This document shows positions 8,321 through 16,278 of a stretch of DNA of 64,000 nt, piece by piece (within the stretch, counting starts at the first letter, position 1; each line of letters starts with the position of its first letter). The DNA lies in contig RJAE01000002.1 in assembly GCA_004000035.1 (NCBI GenBank), positions 434,001 to 498,000 on the forward strand, given 5' to 3'. Under the pieces are notes generated by a model that worked only from the letters and a program-made list of their open reading frames with translations, was not told the origin of the DNA and did no database searches. The stretch comes from Arthrobacter sulfonylureivorans (GTDB lineage: Bacteria; Actinomycetota; Actinomycetes; Actinomycetales; Micrococcaceae). The position numbers and the translations under genes were made by a program.

Positions 8321-8912
8321 ACACCGGATCGCCGCCCTGGTGCTCGCCGCCGGAGGATCCCGCAGGCTCGGCAGGCCCAAGCAGCTGCTGCCCTACGGCA
8401 ACGGCGTGCTGCTTGATGCCGTGCTCGGTACCGCCCGCGAGGCCGGGTTTGACCAGATCGTCCTGGCCCTGGGCGGAGCCGGCGATGCGGTGCGTCGGTC
8501 CGTGGATACCAGCGGTTGTGACGTGGTGGACAACCCGGCTTACGCTGACGGCTGCTCGTCCTCGATTGCGGCGGCGATGACGGCGCTGCACCCGCAGACC
8601 GAAGCCCTGGTGCTGTTGCTCGGCGACCAGCCCGGAGTAACACCGGCCACGGTGCACACACTGCTCGCCGGACGGGGCGACGGGTCGCTGGCGGTGTGCC
8701 AGTACGACGACGGCGTGGGCCATCCGTTCGCGTTCCACCGCTCGCTCTTCCCGCTGCTGGCCCAACTGCACGGCGACAAGGCGGTGTGGAAGCTGCTGGA
8801 GCAACGCGCCGCAGACGTCGTCGAAGTCGCCATCCCGGGTCCGGTCCCGTTGGACGTGGACACCGAGGACGATTACCGGCAGGTCCTGGCAGCACTGCGG
8901 AGCACGCCATGA
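8304..8912 (+). CDS. mocA: MobA/MocA-like nucleotidyltransferase (molybdopterin cytidylyltransferase candidate)
   Basis: A 202-residue NTP-transferase. The N-terminal LVLAAGGSRRLGRPKQLLPY carries the nucleotide-binding pattern of the MobA/MocA group, followed by LLGDQPGV (metal/NTP site) and GHPFAFHR. CO dehydrogenase uses molybdopterin cytosine dinucleotide, so a MocA-type CTP:molybdopterin cytidylyltransferase fits this position. The chosen ATG at 8304 lies inside the end of the XdhC-YHS gene (17-bp overlap), and the stop overlaps the coxD start (ATGA). CTP rather than GTP specificity is inferred from context. Confidence 0.85.
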   Translation: MPSSPEHRIAALVLAAGGSRRLGRPKQLLPYGNGVLLDAVLGTAREAGFDQIVLALGGAGDAVRRSVDTSGCDVVDNPAYADGCSSSIAAAMTALHPQTEALVLLLGDQPGVTPATVHTLLAGRGDGSLAVCQYDDGVGHPFAFHRSLFPLLAQLHGDKAVWKLLEQRAADVVEVAIPGPVPLDVDTEDDYRQVLAALRSTP

Positions 8913-9841
8913 CCTCGCCGGCGCGGAAGGACGCCCAGGACGGCAGCCAGGCGGACGTCCAGAGCCGCATTCCTGACGTGGAATCGCTGATCGCGTCGCT
9001 GGACGCGGTGGACTACGTCGCCGATAAGGGCCTGGCCACCGCATTGTTCCTGGCCCTGCGGCTCCCGCAGCCGATCCTGCTCGAAGGCGAAGCCGGGGTG
9101 GGCAAGACCGAAGCCGCAAAGGCGCTGGCCGAGGTGCTGGACACTCCCCTGTACCGGCTGCAGTGCTACGAGGGCATCGACGCCGGCGAGGCGTTGTACG
9201 AGTGGAACCACCAGCGCCAACTGCTGGGCATCCGGTTGGCAGAGGTACAGCACAGCGAACTGGCTGAAACAGACCTCTTTGCCGAGAAATACCTGCTGCG
9301 CCGCCCGCTGCTGCAGGCCATCGAGCACCCGGGACCGCGGCCGGCCGTGCTGCTGTTGGACGAGATCGACCGCGCGGATGCAGAGTTCGAAGCGTTCACG
9401 TTCGAACTGCTCGCCGAAGCGGCCGTCAGCGTCCCCGAACTGGGGACCATCCGCGCAGTGCATCCGCCGATCATCGTCCTGACCTCCAACCGGACCCGCG
9501 ACCTGCATGACGCGCTCACCCGCCGCTGCCTGTATCACTGGATCGATTACCCGGCCCCGGAGAGGATCGCCGAGATTGTGCGCCGCCGGGTCCCGTCCAG
9601 CACCGGATCCATCGCGCTGCAGGCGGCGGCCGCCATCGCCCGGCTGCGCACCTTGGACATGGTCAAGCCCCCGGGCATCGCCGAGGCCATCGACTGGGTG
9701 TCCGCGCTCAGCCTTCTCGGGGCGGATCGGCTGGACGCGGCGAGCGCCGAACGGACCTGGGGCTCGGTGCTCAAGAACCGGGATGACCTTGAGCTCATCG
9801 CCGCCCGCGGCGGCGCGTGGTTGGTGGGCAGCCATGACTGA
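8909..9841 (+). CDS. coxD: MoxR-type AAA+ ATPase, CoxD
   Basis: A 310-residue MoxR-family AAA+ chaperone ATPase. Walker A GEAGVGKT is at residues 60-67 and Walker B in VLLLDEIDRAD, followed by TSNRTRDLHDAL (sensor) and a Pro-ending lid. In Oligotropha, CoxD is needed to assemble the sulfur and copper bridge of the CuSMoO2 site; the same role is likely here. It overlaps both its upstream (ATGA) and downstream (8 bp) neighbours, the latter being the partner VWA protein CoxE. Confidence 0.93.
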   Translation: MTSPARKDAQDGSQADVQSRIPDVESLIASLDAVDYVADKGLATALFLALRLPQPILLEGEAGVGKTEAAKALAEVLDTPLYRLQCYEGIDAGEALYEWNHQRQLLGIRLAEVQHSELAETDLFAEKYLLRRPLLQAIEHPGPRPAVLLLDEIDRADAEFEAFTFELLAEAAVSVPELGTIRAVHPPIIVLTSNRTRDLHDALTRRCLYHWIDYPAPERIAEIVRRRVPSSTGSIALQAAAAIARLRTLDMVKPPGIAEAIDWVSALSLLGADRLDAASAERTWGSVLKNRDDLELIAARGGAWLVGSHD

Positions 9842-11117
9842 GCGTGGCATCAGCGGCATGGCGCGATCCGAGGACACAGCGGCCTTTTGTGCTGGCCTAA
9901 CGACGGCGCTGCGCCGCGCCGGGGTGCCCGCCTCGCCGGACCGCGCCGGCCGGCTGGCCGAAGCGCTGCGTCTGCTGCCGCCGGCCGGCCGGACCACCTT
10001 GTACTGGGCCTGCCGCGTGGTGCTGGTCTCCGACCGCGAGCAGTTGCCGGTTTTCGACGCCGTGTTCACGGCGGTCTTCGGTGGCGCCGCCGGCCTGGTA
10101 CCGGATCCGGCCGAACACCGCGGCGATCCGAATCACCCGCCGTGGTCGGGTCAAGGCGCCACGGAGCGGCCCACCGGCGCCAGCAGCCCCTCGGGCCACC
10201 GCCCGGCGCCCGAGGCGGCCCTGCCGCCCGGCATGTTCCCGGGCAGGGACGGAGCCGGCTCGGGCGAAGGGCCGCCACGCGAATCGGTGCTGTTGATGGC
10301 TTCGGGCCAGGAGCGGCTGCACCAAACATCGTTTGCGGAACTGACCGAGGATGAGACCGCCGTCGTTCGGCAACTGGTCCGCCGGATCGTGCTCTCCACT
10401 CCTGTCCGGGACAGCCGGCGGACCCGCCGATCGGCCCGCAGCAGCTCCCGGCTGGATATCCGCCGCACCGCCCGGACCGCGCGCCGCAACGGCCCCGATG
10501 CCATCCGCCTGGTCTTTGCCCAACGGCGGCCCAAGCCCCGCCGGCTGGTGCTGCTGTGCGATGTCTCCGGTTCCATGGAGTCCTACACGCGGGTGTTCCT
10601 CTCGCTGCTGCAGGGTGCGGCCGCGGGAGCCCGGGCGGAAGCCTTCGTCTTTTCCACCCGCCTCACCCGGCTCACCCGGCAGCTGGCCGTCCGCGACCCG
10701 GACACCGCGCTGGCCCGTGCCGCCGCCGAGGTGCGGGACTGGGCCGGCGGCACGCGTCTAGCCGAAAGCCTGCACCGGTTCATCGACGACTACGGCCGCC
10801 AGGGCATGGCCCGCGGCGCCGTGGTGGTGGTCATGTCCGACGGCTGGGCGCAAGACGATCCAGCCGAGGTCGCCGCGCAAATGCAGCGGCTGCGGCGGCT
10901 GGCGTATCGAATCATCTGGATCAATCCCCGTAAGGTGGCGGTAGATTACCAACCGCTGGCGGGCGGCATGGCGGCCGCCCTGCCTTACTGCGACGCGTTT
11001 GTCAGCGGCCACAGCTACGCCGCCTTGTCGGAGGTGGCCGCGGCCATCCGCTCCGACCGCAGCCAGGGCTCCGGCCCGCGGACCACCAACCAGTTCACCA
11101 GGCAAAGGACACGGTAA
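9834..11117 (+). CDS. coxE: VWA-domain protein CoxE, partner of CoxD
   Basis: A 427-residue protein. A helical N-terminal part (1-110) and a Pro/Gly-rich linker precede a von Willebrand A domain with a MIDAS motif DVSGS at D243-S247. MoxR ATPases work with VWA proteins in metal-centre assembly, and CoxE is the standard partner of CoxD. The start ATG at 9834 lies in the end of coxD, and the stop TAA overlaps the coxG start (TAATG). A second ATG nine codons in is possible. Confidence 0.92.
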   Translation: MTERGISGMARSEDTAAFCAGLTTALRRAGVPASPDRAGRLAEALRLLPPAGRTTLYWACRVVLVSDREQLPVFDAVFTAVFGGAAGLVPDPAEHRGDPNHPPWSGQGATERPTGASSPSGHRPAPEAALPPGMFPGRDGAGSGEGPPRESVLLMASGQERLHQTSFAELTEDETAVVRQLVRRIVLSTPVRDSRRTRRSARSSSRLDIRRTARTARRNGPDAIRLVFAQRRPKPRRLVLLCDVSGSMESYTRVFLSLLQGAAAGARAEAFVFSTRLTRLTRQLAVRDPDTALARAAAEVRDWAGGTRLAESLHRFIDDYGRQGMARGAVVVVMSDGWAQDDPAEVAAQMQRLRRLAYRIIWINPRKVAVDYQPLAGGMAAALPYCDAFVSGHSYAALSEVAAAIRSDRSQGSGPRTTNQFTRQRTR

Positions 11118-11962
11118 TGCAGCTTGAACGCACGTTCTCCGTCACCGCACCGATCGGGACAGTTTGGGAAACCCTGATGGATTTCGAACGGGTGGCCGGA
11201 TGCATCCCGGGAGCGCAGATCCTGGAAAAGACCTCCGAGGACGAGTACCAGGTCGCCATGAAGGTGAAGCTGGGGCCGGTGACCATGCAGTACAAGGGCA
11301 CGTTGCATGTGGAGGAGCGCGACGCCGGCGCCCGGCGGGCAACGCTGCGGGGGAAGGCGCGCGAAACACGGGGACAGGGCGCCGCAGAGGCGACGGTGAC
11401 CATTCAGCTGTCCGAATCCGGAGCTGCCACCGAGGCCAGCGTCAACGCCGACCTGACGTTGTCCGGCAAGGCGGCGGCCATGGGCAAGAGCGTGATCGGC
11501 AGCGTCACCGACCAAATGCTTGCCGTGTTCACCAAGAACCTGCAGGAAATGATCAAGGCGCCGGACGCCAAGGGGCCCCACAACGGTGCCGATGCAGCGC
11601 CCGCTTCAGCCGTCCAGGCGTCCGCCGCACCGGCATCCACCACGGCTTCGCCTACGGCCTCTGCGCCCTCGGCGCCGGCGCCGCCGTCGTCCGCTGCCGG
11701 GGCACAGCCCGGGTCCGCGGCCGAGACGCAGCCGGCCGCACCGCCGTCGTCCTCCTCCCCTGCCCCTTCGGCGCCGGCTGGACCGCAGGGCGAAAGCAGC
11801 CTTGACGGTCTCGCCGTGGCCAGGCAAGTGCTCGCCGACCAGCTGCGCAGTCCGGGCAAGGTGCTGTGCCTGGTGTTGGTTGCGGCCGCCTTGGCACACC
11901 TGGCCGGCCGCCGGTCGGGACGCCGGCAAGCGGTGGCATTGCTGCGGCCAGGAGGCGTGTAA
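11117..11962 (+). CDS. coxG: CoxG, SRPBCC-fold CO dehydrogenase membrane-recruitment protein
   Basis: A 281-residue protein. Residues 1-~145 are a CoxG/SRPBCC domain (MQLERTFSVTAPIGTVWETL onward). About 75 residues of low-complexity Ala/Pro/Ser follow, and a hydrophobic C-terminal segment (VLCLVLVAAALAHLAG) near residues 255-270 ends in arginines. CoxG tethers CO dehydrogenase to the membrane in Oligotropha, and the tail here looks like a single membrane anchor on a flexible stalk. It is translationally coupled to coxE. Confidence 0.9.
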   Translation: MQLERTFSVTAPIGTVWETLMDFERVAGCIPGAQILEKTSEDEYQVAMKVKLGPVTMQYKGTLHVEERDAGARRATLRGKARETRGQGAAEATVTIQLSESGAATEASVNADLTLSGKAAAMGKSVIGSVTDQMLAVFTKNLQEMIKAPDAKGPHNGADAAPASAVQASAAPASTTASPTASAPSAPAPPSSAAGAQPGSAAETQPAAPPSSSSPAPSAPAGPQGESSLDGLAVARQVLADQLRSPGKVLCLVLVAAALAHLAGRRSGRRQAVALLRPGGV

Positions 11963-11964
11963 CC

Positions 11965-13140
11965 GTGCGGGACGTTTTGGCAAAGTTGCTGCCCGGCTGG
12001 CAGGCAGGAGAAACGGCGGGCCTGGCCACGGTGGTCCGCACCTTCAAGTCCGCGCCGCGTCCGCCGGGCGCGTCCATGGCGGTCACCGCCGGCGGGGAGG
12101 CCATCGGCTCCGTGTCAGGCGGCTGTGTGGAAGGCGCGGTGTACGAGCTGGCCACCGAGGTGACCGCGAGCGGCCAGCCCGCGCTGGTGCGCTACGGCAT
12201 CAGCGACGACGAGGCGTTCTCGGTGGGACTGACCTGCGGCGGGATCCTCGACGTCTTCGTGGAGCCGCTCTCCCGTGGCACCTTTCCAGGACTCGACGAG
12301 GTCGCCGCCGACATCGCCGCTTCCCGTCCGGTGGGCATCGCCACGGTGATTGAGCACCCGGATCCGGCGTGGCTGGGGCGGCATTTGGTGGTCCGCCCGG
12401 ACGGTTTCGACGGCGATCTGGGAACCGAGCGCGTCAACCACGCCGTCGCGGACGACACCCTGGGGCTGCTGGCCGCGGGCCGGAACTCCACGCTGACCTA
12501 TGGACCGGACGGGCACCGGCGCGGCGAGGGGATGCGGATCTTTTTCGGCAGCTTCGCGCCGCGGCCCCGGATGCTGGTCTTCGGTGCCATAGACTTCGCT
12601 GCGGCCCTGGCCCGGATGGGATCCTTCCTGGGGTACCAGGTCACTGTCTGTGATGCCCGGCCGGTCTTCGCCACCCGTGCGCGCTTCCCGGAGGCGGACG
12701 AGGTGGTGGTGCAGTGGCCGCACCAGTATCTGACCGAGCAGCTGCAGCAGGACCTGCTGGATGAGCGGACGGTCATTTGCGTGCTGACCCACGACCCAAA
12801 GTTCGACGTCCCGCTGCTTGAGGTTGCCCTGCGCGGAGGCAAGGCCGCCTATGTGGGCGCGATGGGCTCACGGCGCACGCACGACGACCGCCTGCAGCGG
12901 CTGCGCGAAGCGGGCCTCACCAACGAGGAACTGTCCCGCCTGCACAGCCCGGTGGGGCTGGACCTGGGCGCACGCACCCCGGAGGAAACCGCGGTGTCCA
13001 TCGCGGCCGAAATCATCGCCCGGCAATGGGGCGGCGGCGGCCAACCGCTGGGCGAACTCAGCGACCGGATCCACCATGACGAGGCGCATGAGCCTCAACC
13101 GCAAACCGGACCATCTCTGCAGCCCGGTCGGTCAGCCTGA
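11965..13140 (+). CDS. XdhC/CoxF-family maturation protein
   Basis: A 391-residue protein with an XdhC/CoxI N-terminal domain (SVSGGCVEGAVYELA, about 20-110) and a C-terminal Rossmann XdhC domain (about 195-345; AYVGAMGSRRTHDDR, LDLGARTPEETAVSIAAE). It should act in cofactor insertion or sulfuration of CO dehydrogenase, beside the XdhC-YHS protein. The GTG start at 11965 has AGGAGG about 10 bases upstream, just after the coxG stop. The last 20 or so residues look unlike the family, and this segment overlaps the end of the convergent LysR gene by 83 bp. Confidence 0.9.
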   Translation: MRDVLAKLLPGWQAGETAGLATVVRTFKSAPRPPGASMAVTAGGEAIGSVSGGCVEGAVYELATEVTASGQPALVRYGISDDEAFSVGLTCGGILDVFVEPLSRGTFPGLDEVAADIAASRPVGIATVIEHPDPAWLGRHLVVRPDGFDGDLGTERVNHAVADDTLGLLAAGRNSTLTYGPDGHRRGEGMRIFFGSFAPRPRMLVFGAIDFAAALARMGSFLGYQVTVCDARPVFATRARFPEADEVVVQWPHQYLTEQLQQDLLDERTVICVLTHDPKFDVPLLEVALRGGKAAYVGAMGSRRTHDDRLQRLREAGLTNEELSRLHSPVGLDLGARTPEETAVSIAAEIIARQWGGGGQPLGELSDRIHHDEAHEPQPQTGPSLQPGRSA

Positions 13141-13978
13141 TCCCTTCCGGCCAGACGATCTTCACGTTCACCGGGCGGACCGCGGGCTCGATCGGCAGGG
13201 CCGTGAAGGGCCTGCCCTCATACGTGGCGTCACCGGCCGGGCGCTGTACCAGCACCGAGTAACCGATGCCGCGCCCCACCAGCGAACGGGTCAGTTCGAA
13301 GTCCGTGGTCCGGTACCGGATTTTGGGCACTACCGAAGCGTCGCGGAACACGGACATGGTGTGATGGCTGCTGGGCGGGGCGTCCAGCAGGATCATCGGC
13401 TCCTCGGCCAGCTCCGCCAGCGCCACGGCATCCTTGCCGGCCAACCGGTGGCCTGCGGGCAACAGCGCGTAGGCCTGCATGGTGTCCAGCTGCACCGACT
13501 CCAGTCCGGGCCGCAGGTCCATGTCATACACGATGGCCAGGTCCAGTTCGCCGGCCACCAGCTTGTCCTGGACGGCGTCCTGTGTGCCTTCGACGAAATC
13601 CAGCTGCACTTTCGGGTGCTCGGCGGCGAAGAATTCAAGCAGCCCGGGCAGAATGGTCGGCGCCAAGGTCAGGTAGCAGCCCACCACCAGCGGACCCGCC
13701 AACTCTCCCCCGCCGCTGCTGGTGCTGAGCTCCAGTTCCTCCGCTTCACGCAGGAAAGCGGCCGCCCGCGCATGCAGCTGCCGCCCCGCCGGGGTCAGGC
13801 TGACTCCGTGCGCCTTGCGCCGGACGGTCAACTGCGTGCCGAAGATCCGCTCCAGCTCTTTCACCGCCGCAGCCACGGCGGTCTGCGAGACATGCAGTTC
13901 GTCCGCAGCGGCGGCAATGGTACCGGCGTCGGCCACCGCGACGAAGTACGCCAGCTGCCGCAGGGTGTACCGGACCAC
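13058..13978 (-). CDS. LysR-family regulator, divergent from the P450 locus
   Basis: A 306-residue LysR-type regulator with N-terminal helix-turn-helix (RYTLRQLAYFVAVADAGTIA, through residue ~65) and ligand-binding domain (90-300). The GTG at 13978 is chosen because AGGAGGT lies five bases upstream; an in-frame start 30 bases further out has no such site. It is divergent from the P450 gene and probably controls it. It resembles the LysR at 17594-18508, sharing the ligand-domain patterns DLA-[IM]-VYDM and LVGRG-[IL]-GY. Its 3' end overlaps the CO dehydrogenase operon by 83 bp tail to tail. Confidence 0.9.
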   Translation of the reverse strand: MVRYTLRQLAYFVAVADAGTIAAAADELHVSQTAVAAAVKELERIFGTQLTVRRKAHGVSLTPAGRQLHARAAAFLREAEELELSTSSGGGELAGPLVVGCYLTLAPTILPGLLEFFAAEHPKVQLDFVEGTQDAVQDKLVAGELDLAIVYDMDLRPGLESVQLDTMQAYALLPAGHRLAGKDAVALAELAEEPMILLDAPPSSHHTMSVFRDASVVPKIRYRTTDFELTRSLVGRGIGYSVLVQRPAGDATYEGRPFTALPIEPAVRPVNVKIVWPEGIRLTDRAAEMVRFAVEAHAPRHGGSGR

Positions 13979-14163
13979 GCAAACCTCCTGATGAAAAAAG
14001 CTAACCAAAGTTTTTCGGTGGATATTTCCACAAAATATGAACTTTACCGGCGGATATGTCTGCTGTCACACTCATTCGAGACACACCTCACGCCGGCACG
14101 GTGAGAGGTAAGCCGAAACCGGGATGGCAGGTCCCGGCCGCTACGCCCCCAGGAGACCGAGTC
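13979..14163. promoter_or_regulatory. Divergent control region of lysR and the P450 gene
   Basis: An AT-rich 185-bp gap. It holds the composite GAACTTTACCG (14039-14049), 14 bases, TGTCACA (14064-14070). The same composite with the same spacing occurs in the other LysR divergent region at 18547-18578. CGGTGGATAT and CGGCGGATAT form a direct repeat here. Read leftward, TGTGAC and TAAAGT 18 bases apart could also be a lysR promoter. An AGGAG site sits about 10 bases before the P450 start. Confidence 0.5.
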
Positions 14164-15357
14164 ATGACCACCGCAGCTACCGAAGCCCACCCGGTTCCCA
14201 CCGCGGATTGGGTCACCATCCCGGACCTCTACCGGAACCCGTATCCGATCTACCAGAAGCTGCGCGCCGAGTCCCCGGTGCACTGGGTGCCCGCCGTCAA
14301 CCGGTACATGGTCACCAGCTACCAGGCCTGCCACGTGATCGAACAGGACCAGGAGCGCTTTTCCGCCGACGAGACCAACTCGCTGATGAAGCGGGCCATG
14401 GGGCACTCGATGCTCCGCAAGGACGACCCGGAACACGACGTGGACCGGAAGTCCTACGGCAACGTGCTGCGGCCCAAAGCGATCAAGGAACATTGGAACG
14501 CCATCTTCCAGGCCAACAGCGACAAGTACCTGGCGCAGTTGAAGGCAGCCGGATCGGGCGCCGACTTCGTCTGGGACTACGCCGCTCCCTACGCCGCGGA
14601 AAACCTGCGCCTGATCATGGGCTTTCACAACGCCACTCAGGAAGACATGCAGCGTTGGTCGCAGACCATGATCGACGGCACCGGCAACTATGCCGACGAT
14701 CCCGAGGTCTGGGCCAAGTCCGAACAGTCCTACAACGAAGTCGACGATGCGATCGACGAGATCCTGCCCTACCTGCGCAAGAACCCAGATTCCAGCCTGC
14801 TCTCCGGCATGACCTCGATGCCGATCCCGCTCGAAGCCATCCGGGCGAACATGAAGATGACCATCGGCGGAGGACTGAACGAACCGCGCGATGTCCTGGG
14901 CACCACGGTGTGGGCGTTGCTGGCCAACCCGGATCAGCTGGCCCAGGTGCTGGCCGACGAGGCGCTGTACGCCCGGGCGTTCGAAGAATCCGTGCGCTGG
15001 GTGGCCCCCATCGGCATGTACCCGCGGGAGGTTAGGAGCGACACCGTACTGGAAGGCGTGCAACTGCCGGCCGGTGCCCGGCTGGGCATTGTGGTGGGCG
15101 CCGCCAACCGCGACCCGGCGGTCTTCGAGGATCCGGAGTCGTTCAACATCAACCGGGAGAAGAAGCCGCATCTGGCCTTCGGCGGCGGCAACCACTTCTG
15201 TGCCGGCGCCTGGGTAGCCCGGGCATCGGTGGCGCAGATCGCCATGCCGCAGGTCTTCCGCGAACTGGCGAACCTCCGTCTGGACCCGGACAACTCGCCG
15301 GTAGACGCCGGTTGGGTCTTCCGCGGCATGACCAAGATGCCGGTGCTCTGGGGCTAA
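14164..15357 (+). CDS. Cytochrome P450 monooxygenase with unusual I-helix
   Basis: A 397-residue soluble bacterial P450. The heme-ligand motif FGGGNHFCAGAW places the thiolate at C346, and the K-helix ExxR is in FEESVRW. The I-helix reads IGGGLNEPRD (residues 234-243), so the usual acid-threonine oxygen-activation pair is replaced by Glu-Pro. A Glu-Pro at this site is known in the GcoA O-demethylase family. ATG 14164 is chosen for the AGGAG upstream. Two ferredoxins and a reductase follow, which makes a complete class I system. The substrate is not evident; the adjacent transporter suggests a small organic acid or aromatic compound. Confidence 0.93.
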   Translation: MTTAATEAHPVPTADWVTIPDLYRNPYPIYQKLRAESPVHWVPAVNRYMVTSYQACHVIEQDQERFSADETNSLMKRAMGHSMLRKDDPEHDVDRKSYGNVLRPKAIKEHWNAIFQANSDKYLAQLKAAGSGADFVWDYAAPYAAENLRLIMGFHNATQEDMQRWSQTMIDGTGNYADDPEVWAKSEQSYNEVDDAIDEILPYLRKNPDSSLLSGMTSMPIPLEAIRANMKMTIGGGLNEPRDVLGTTVWALLANPDQLAQVLADEALYARAFEESVRWVAPIGMYPREVRSDTVLEGVQLPAGARLGIVVGAANRDPAVFEDPESFNINREKKPHLAFGGGNHFCAGAWVARASVAQIAMPQVFRELANLRLDPDNSPVDAGWVFRGMTKMPVLWG

Positions 15358-15409
15358 GCCCTGGACCCTCTTTCCCCTCCTCCACACCTACAGCAAGGAC
15401 AGCTCCCCC

Positions 15410-15736
15410 ATGGCAAAGATCAGCTTCCACCACTCCGACGGCAACGTTGACGTCCTGGACGTGGACCCCGGCACCTCGCTCATGCGGGCCGCCGTCACCA
15501 ACGGCGTCGACGGCATCGTCGGCGAATGCGGCGGCCAGGCCATGTGCGCCACCTGCCACGTCTACGTGCGGCCCGAATACCTCGACGGGCTGCCGGAAAT
15601 CGGCGAGGATGAAGAAGAAATGCTCGAGTGCACCGCCGGCCCGCGCGACGAGACCCGCAGCCGGCTCGGCTGCCAGATCACGGTCGGCGCCGACCTGGAA
15701 CAGATAGAAGTCGACGTTCCGGACGACCAGATCTGA
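15410..15736 (+). CDS. [2Fe-2S] ferredoxin, putidaredoxin type, copy 1
   Basis: A 108-residue ferredoxin with cluster cysteines C40, C46, C49 and C88 (CGGQAMCATCH plus LGC), the spacing of adrenodoxin/putidaredoxin proteins that feed P450s. An extra cysteine lies at C74. It is 52 bp after the P450 stop and probably its direct electron donor. The protein at 15904-16230 has the same length and is about two-thirds identical by eye. Confidence 0.94.
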   Translation: MAKISFHHSDGNVDVLDVDPGTSLMRAAVTNGVDGIVGECGGQAMCATCHVYVRPEYLDGLPEIGEDEEEMLECTAGPRDETRSRLGCQITVGADLEQIEVDVPDDQI

Positions 15737-15903
15737 GCCTTCCCGGAGAGGCGGCGACCCGGGCAACGGGGTGCGGGCATGGGCTGCGGCCAGCGTGAGC
15801 GAACCGCACTCTAAGCTGACCGAAGCTGCCGCCGCTCCTCCCGGCCAGGGTGCCGTGCTGCGGGCCTACGATCAAGGTTCAGGCCCGAACAAGGAGAAGA
15901 ATC

Positions 15904-16230
15904 TTGGCGAAAATCACCTACCACCACGCCGACGGGAACGTCGACAGCCTGGATGCCGAGGCCGGGATGACGCTCATGATGACCGCAGTGCTCAACGGTG
16001 TTGACGGCATTATCGGCGAATGCGGCGGCCAGGCCATCTGCGCCACCTGCCATGTCTACGTCCGAGACGAATACCTCGACGGTCTGCCCGCCATCAGCGC
16101 CGCCGAAGAAGAAATGCTCGAAACTACCGCCTCTCCCCGCGATCCGGCCCGCAGCCGTCTTGGCTGCCAGCTCACGGCCGGAGACCACTTCGATGACATC
16201 GAAGTGGACCTTCCCGACGAACAGGACTGA
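15904..16230 (+). CDS. [2Fe-2S] ferredoxin, putidaredoxin type, copy 2
   Basis: A 108-residue paralogue of the preceding ferredoxin, with C40, C46, C49 and C88 conserved and Thr in place of C74. The TTG start at 15904 is chosen because AAGGAG ends seven bases upstream and the resulting protein aligns end to end with copy 1 (MAKITYHHADGNVD versus MAKISFHHSDGNVD). The 167-bp gap before it has no gene. It may give a second redox potential, serve another oxygenase, or be a simple duplicate. Confidence 0.92.
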   Translation: MAKITYHHADGNVDSLDAEAGMTLMMTAVLNGVDGIIGECGGQAICATCHVYVRDEYLDGLPAISAAEEEMLETTASPRDPARSRLGCQLTAGDHFDDIEVDLPDEQD

Positions 16231-16278
16231 CCCGGCCGCCCTCGGCCGGCCGGCCCGTCCATTACCGAAAGGCCCTCC

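Noticed and set aside
13990-14060. AT-rich stretch before the P450 gene as a prophage or insertion boundary
   Set aside because: No inverted terminal repeats, integrase or tRNA are present, and it is explained by divergent promoters.
15410-16230. Ferredoxin duplication as an assembly artefact
   Set aside because: The two genes differ at about a third of residues and have different flanking sequence and start codons.
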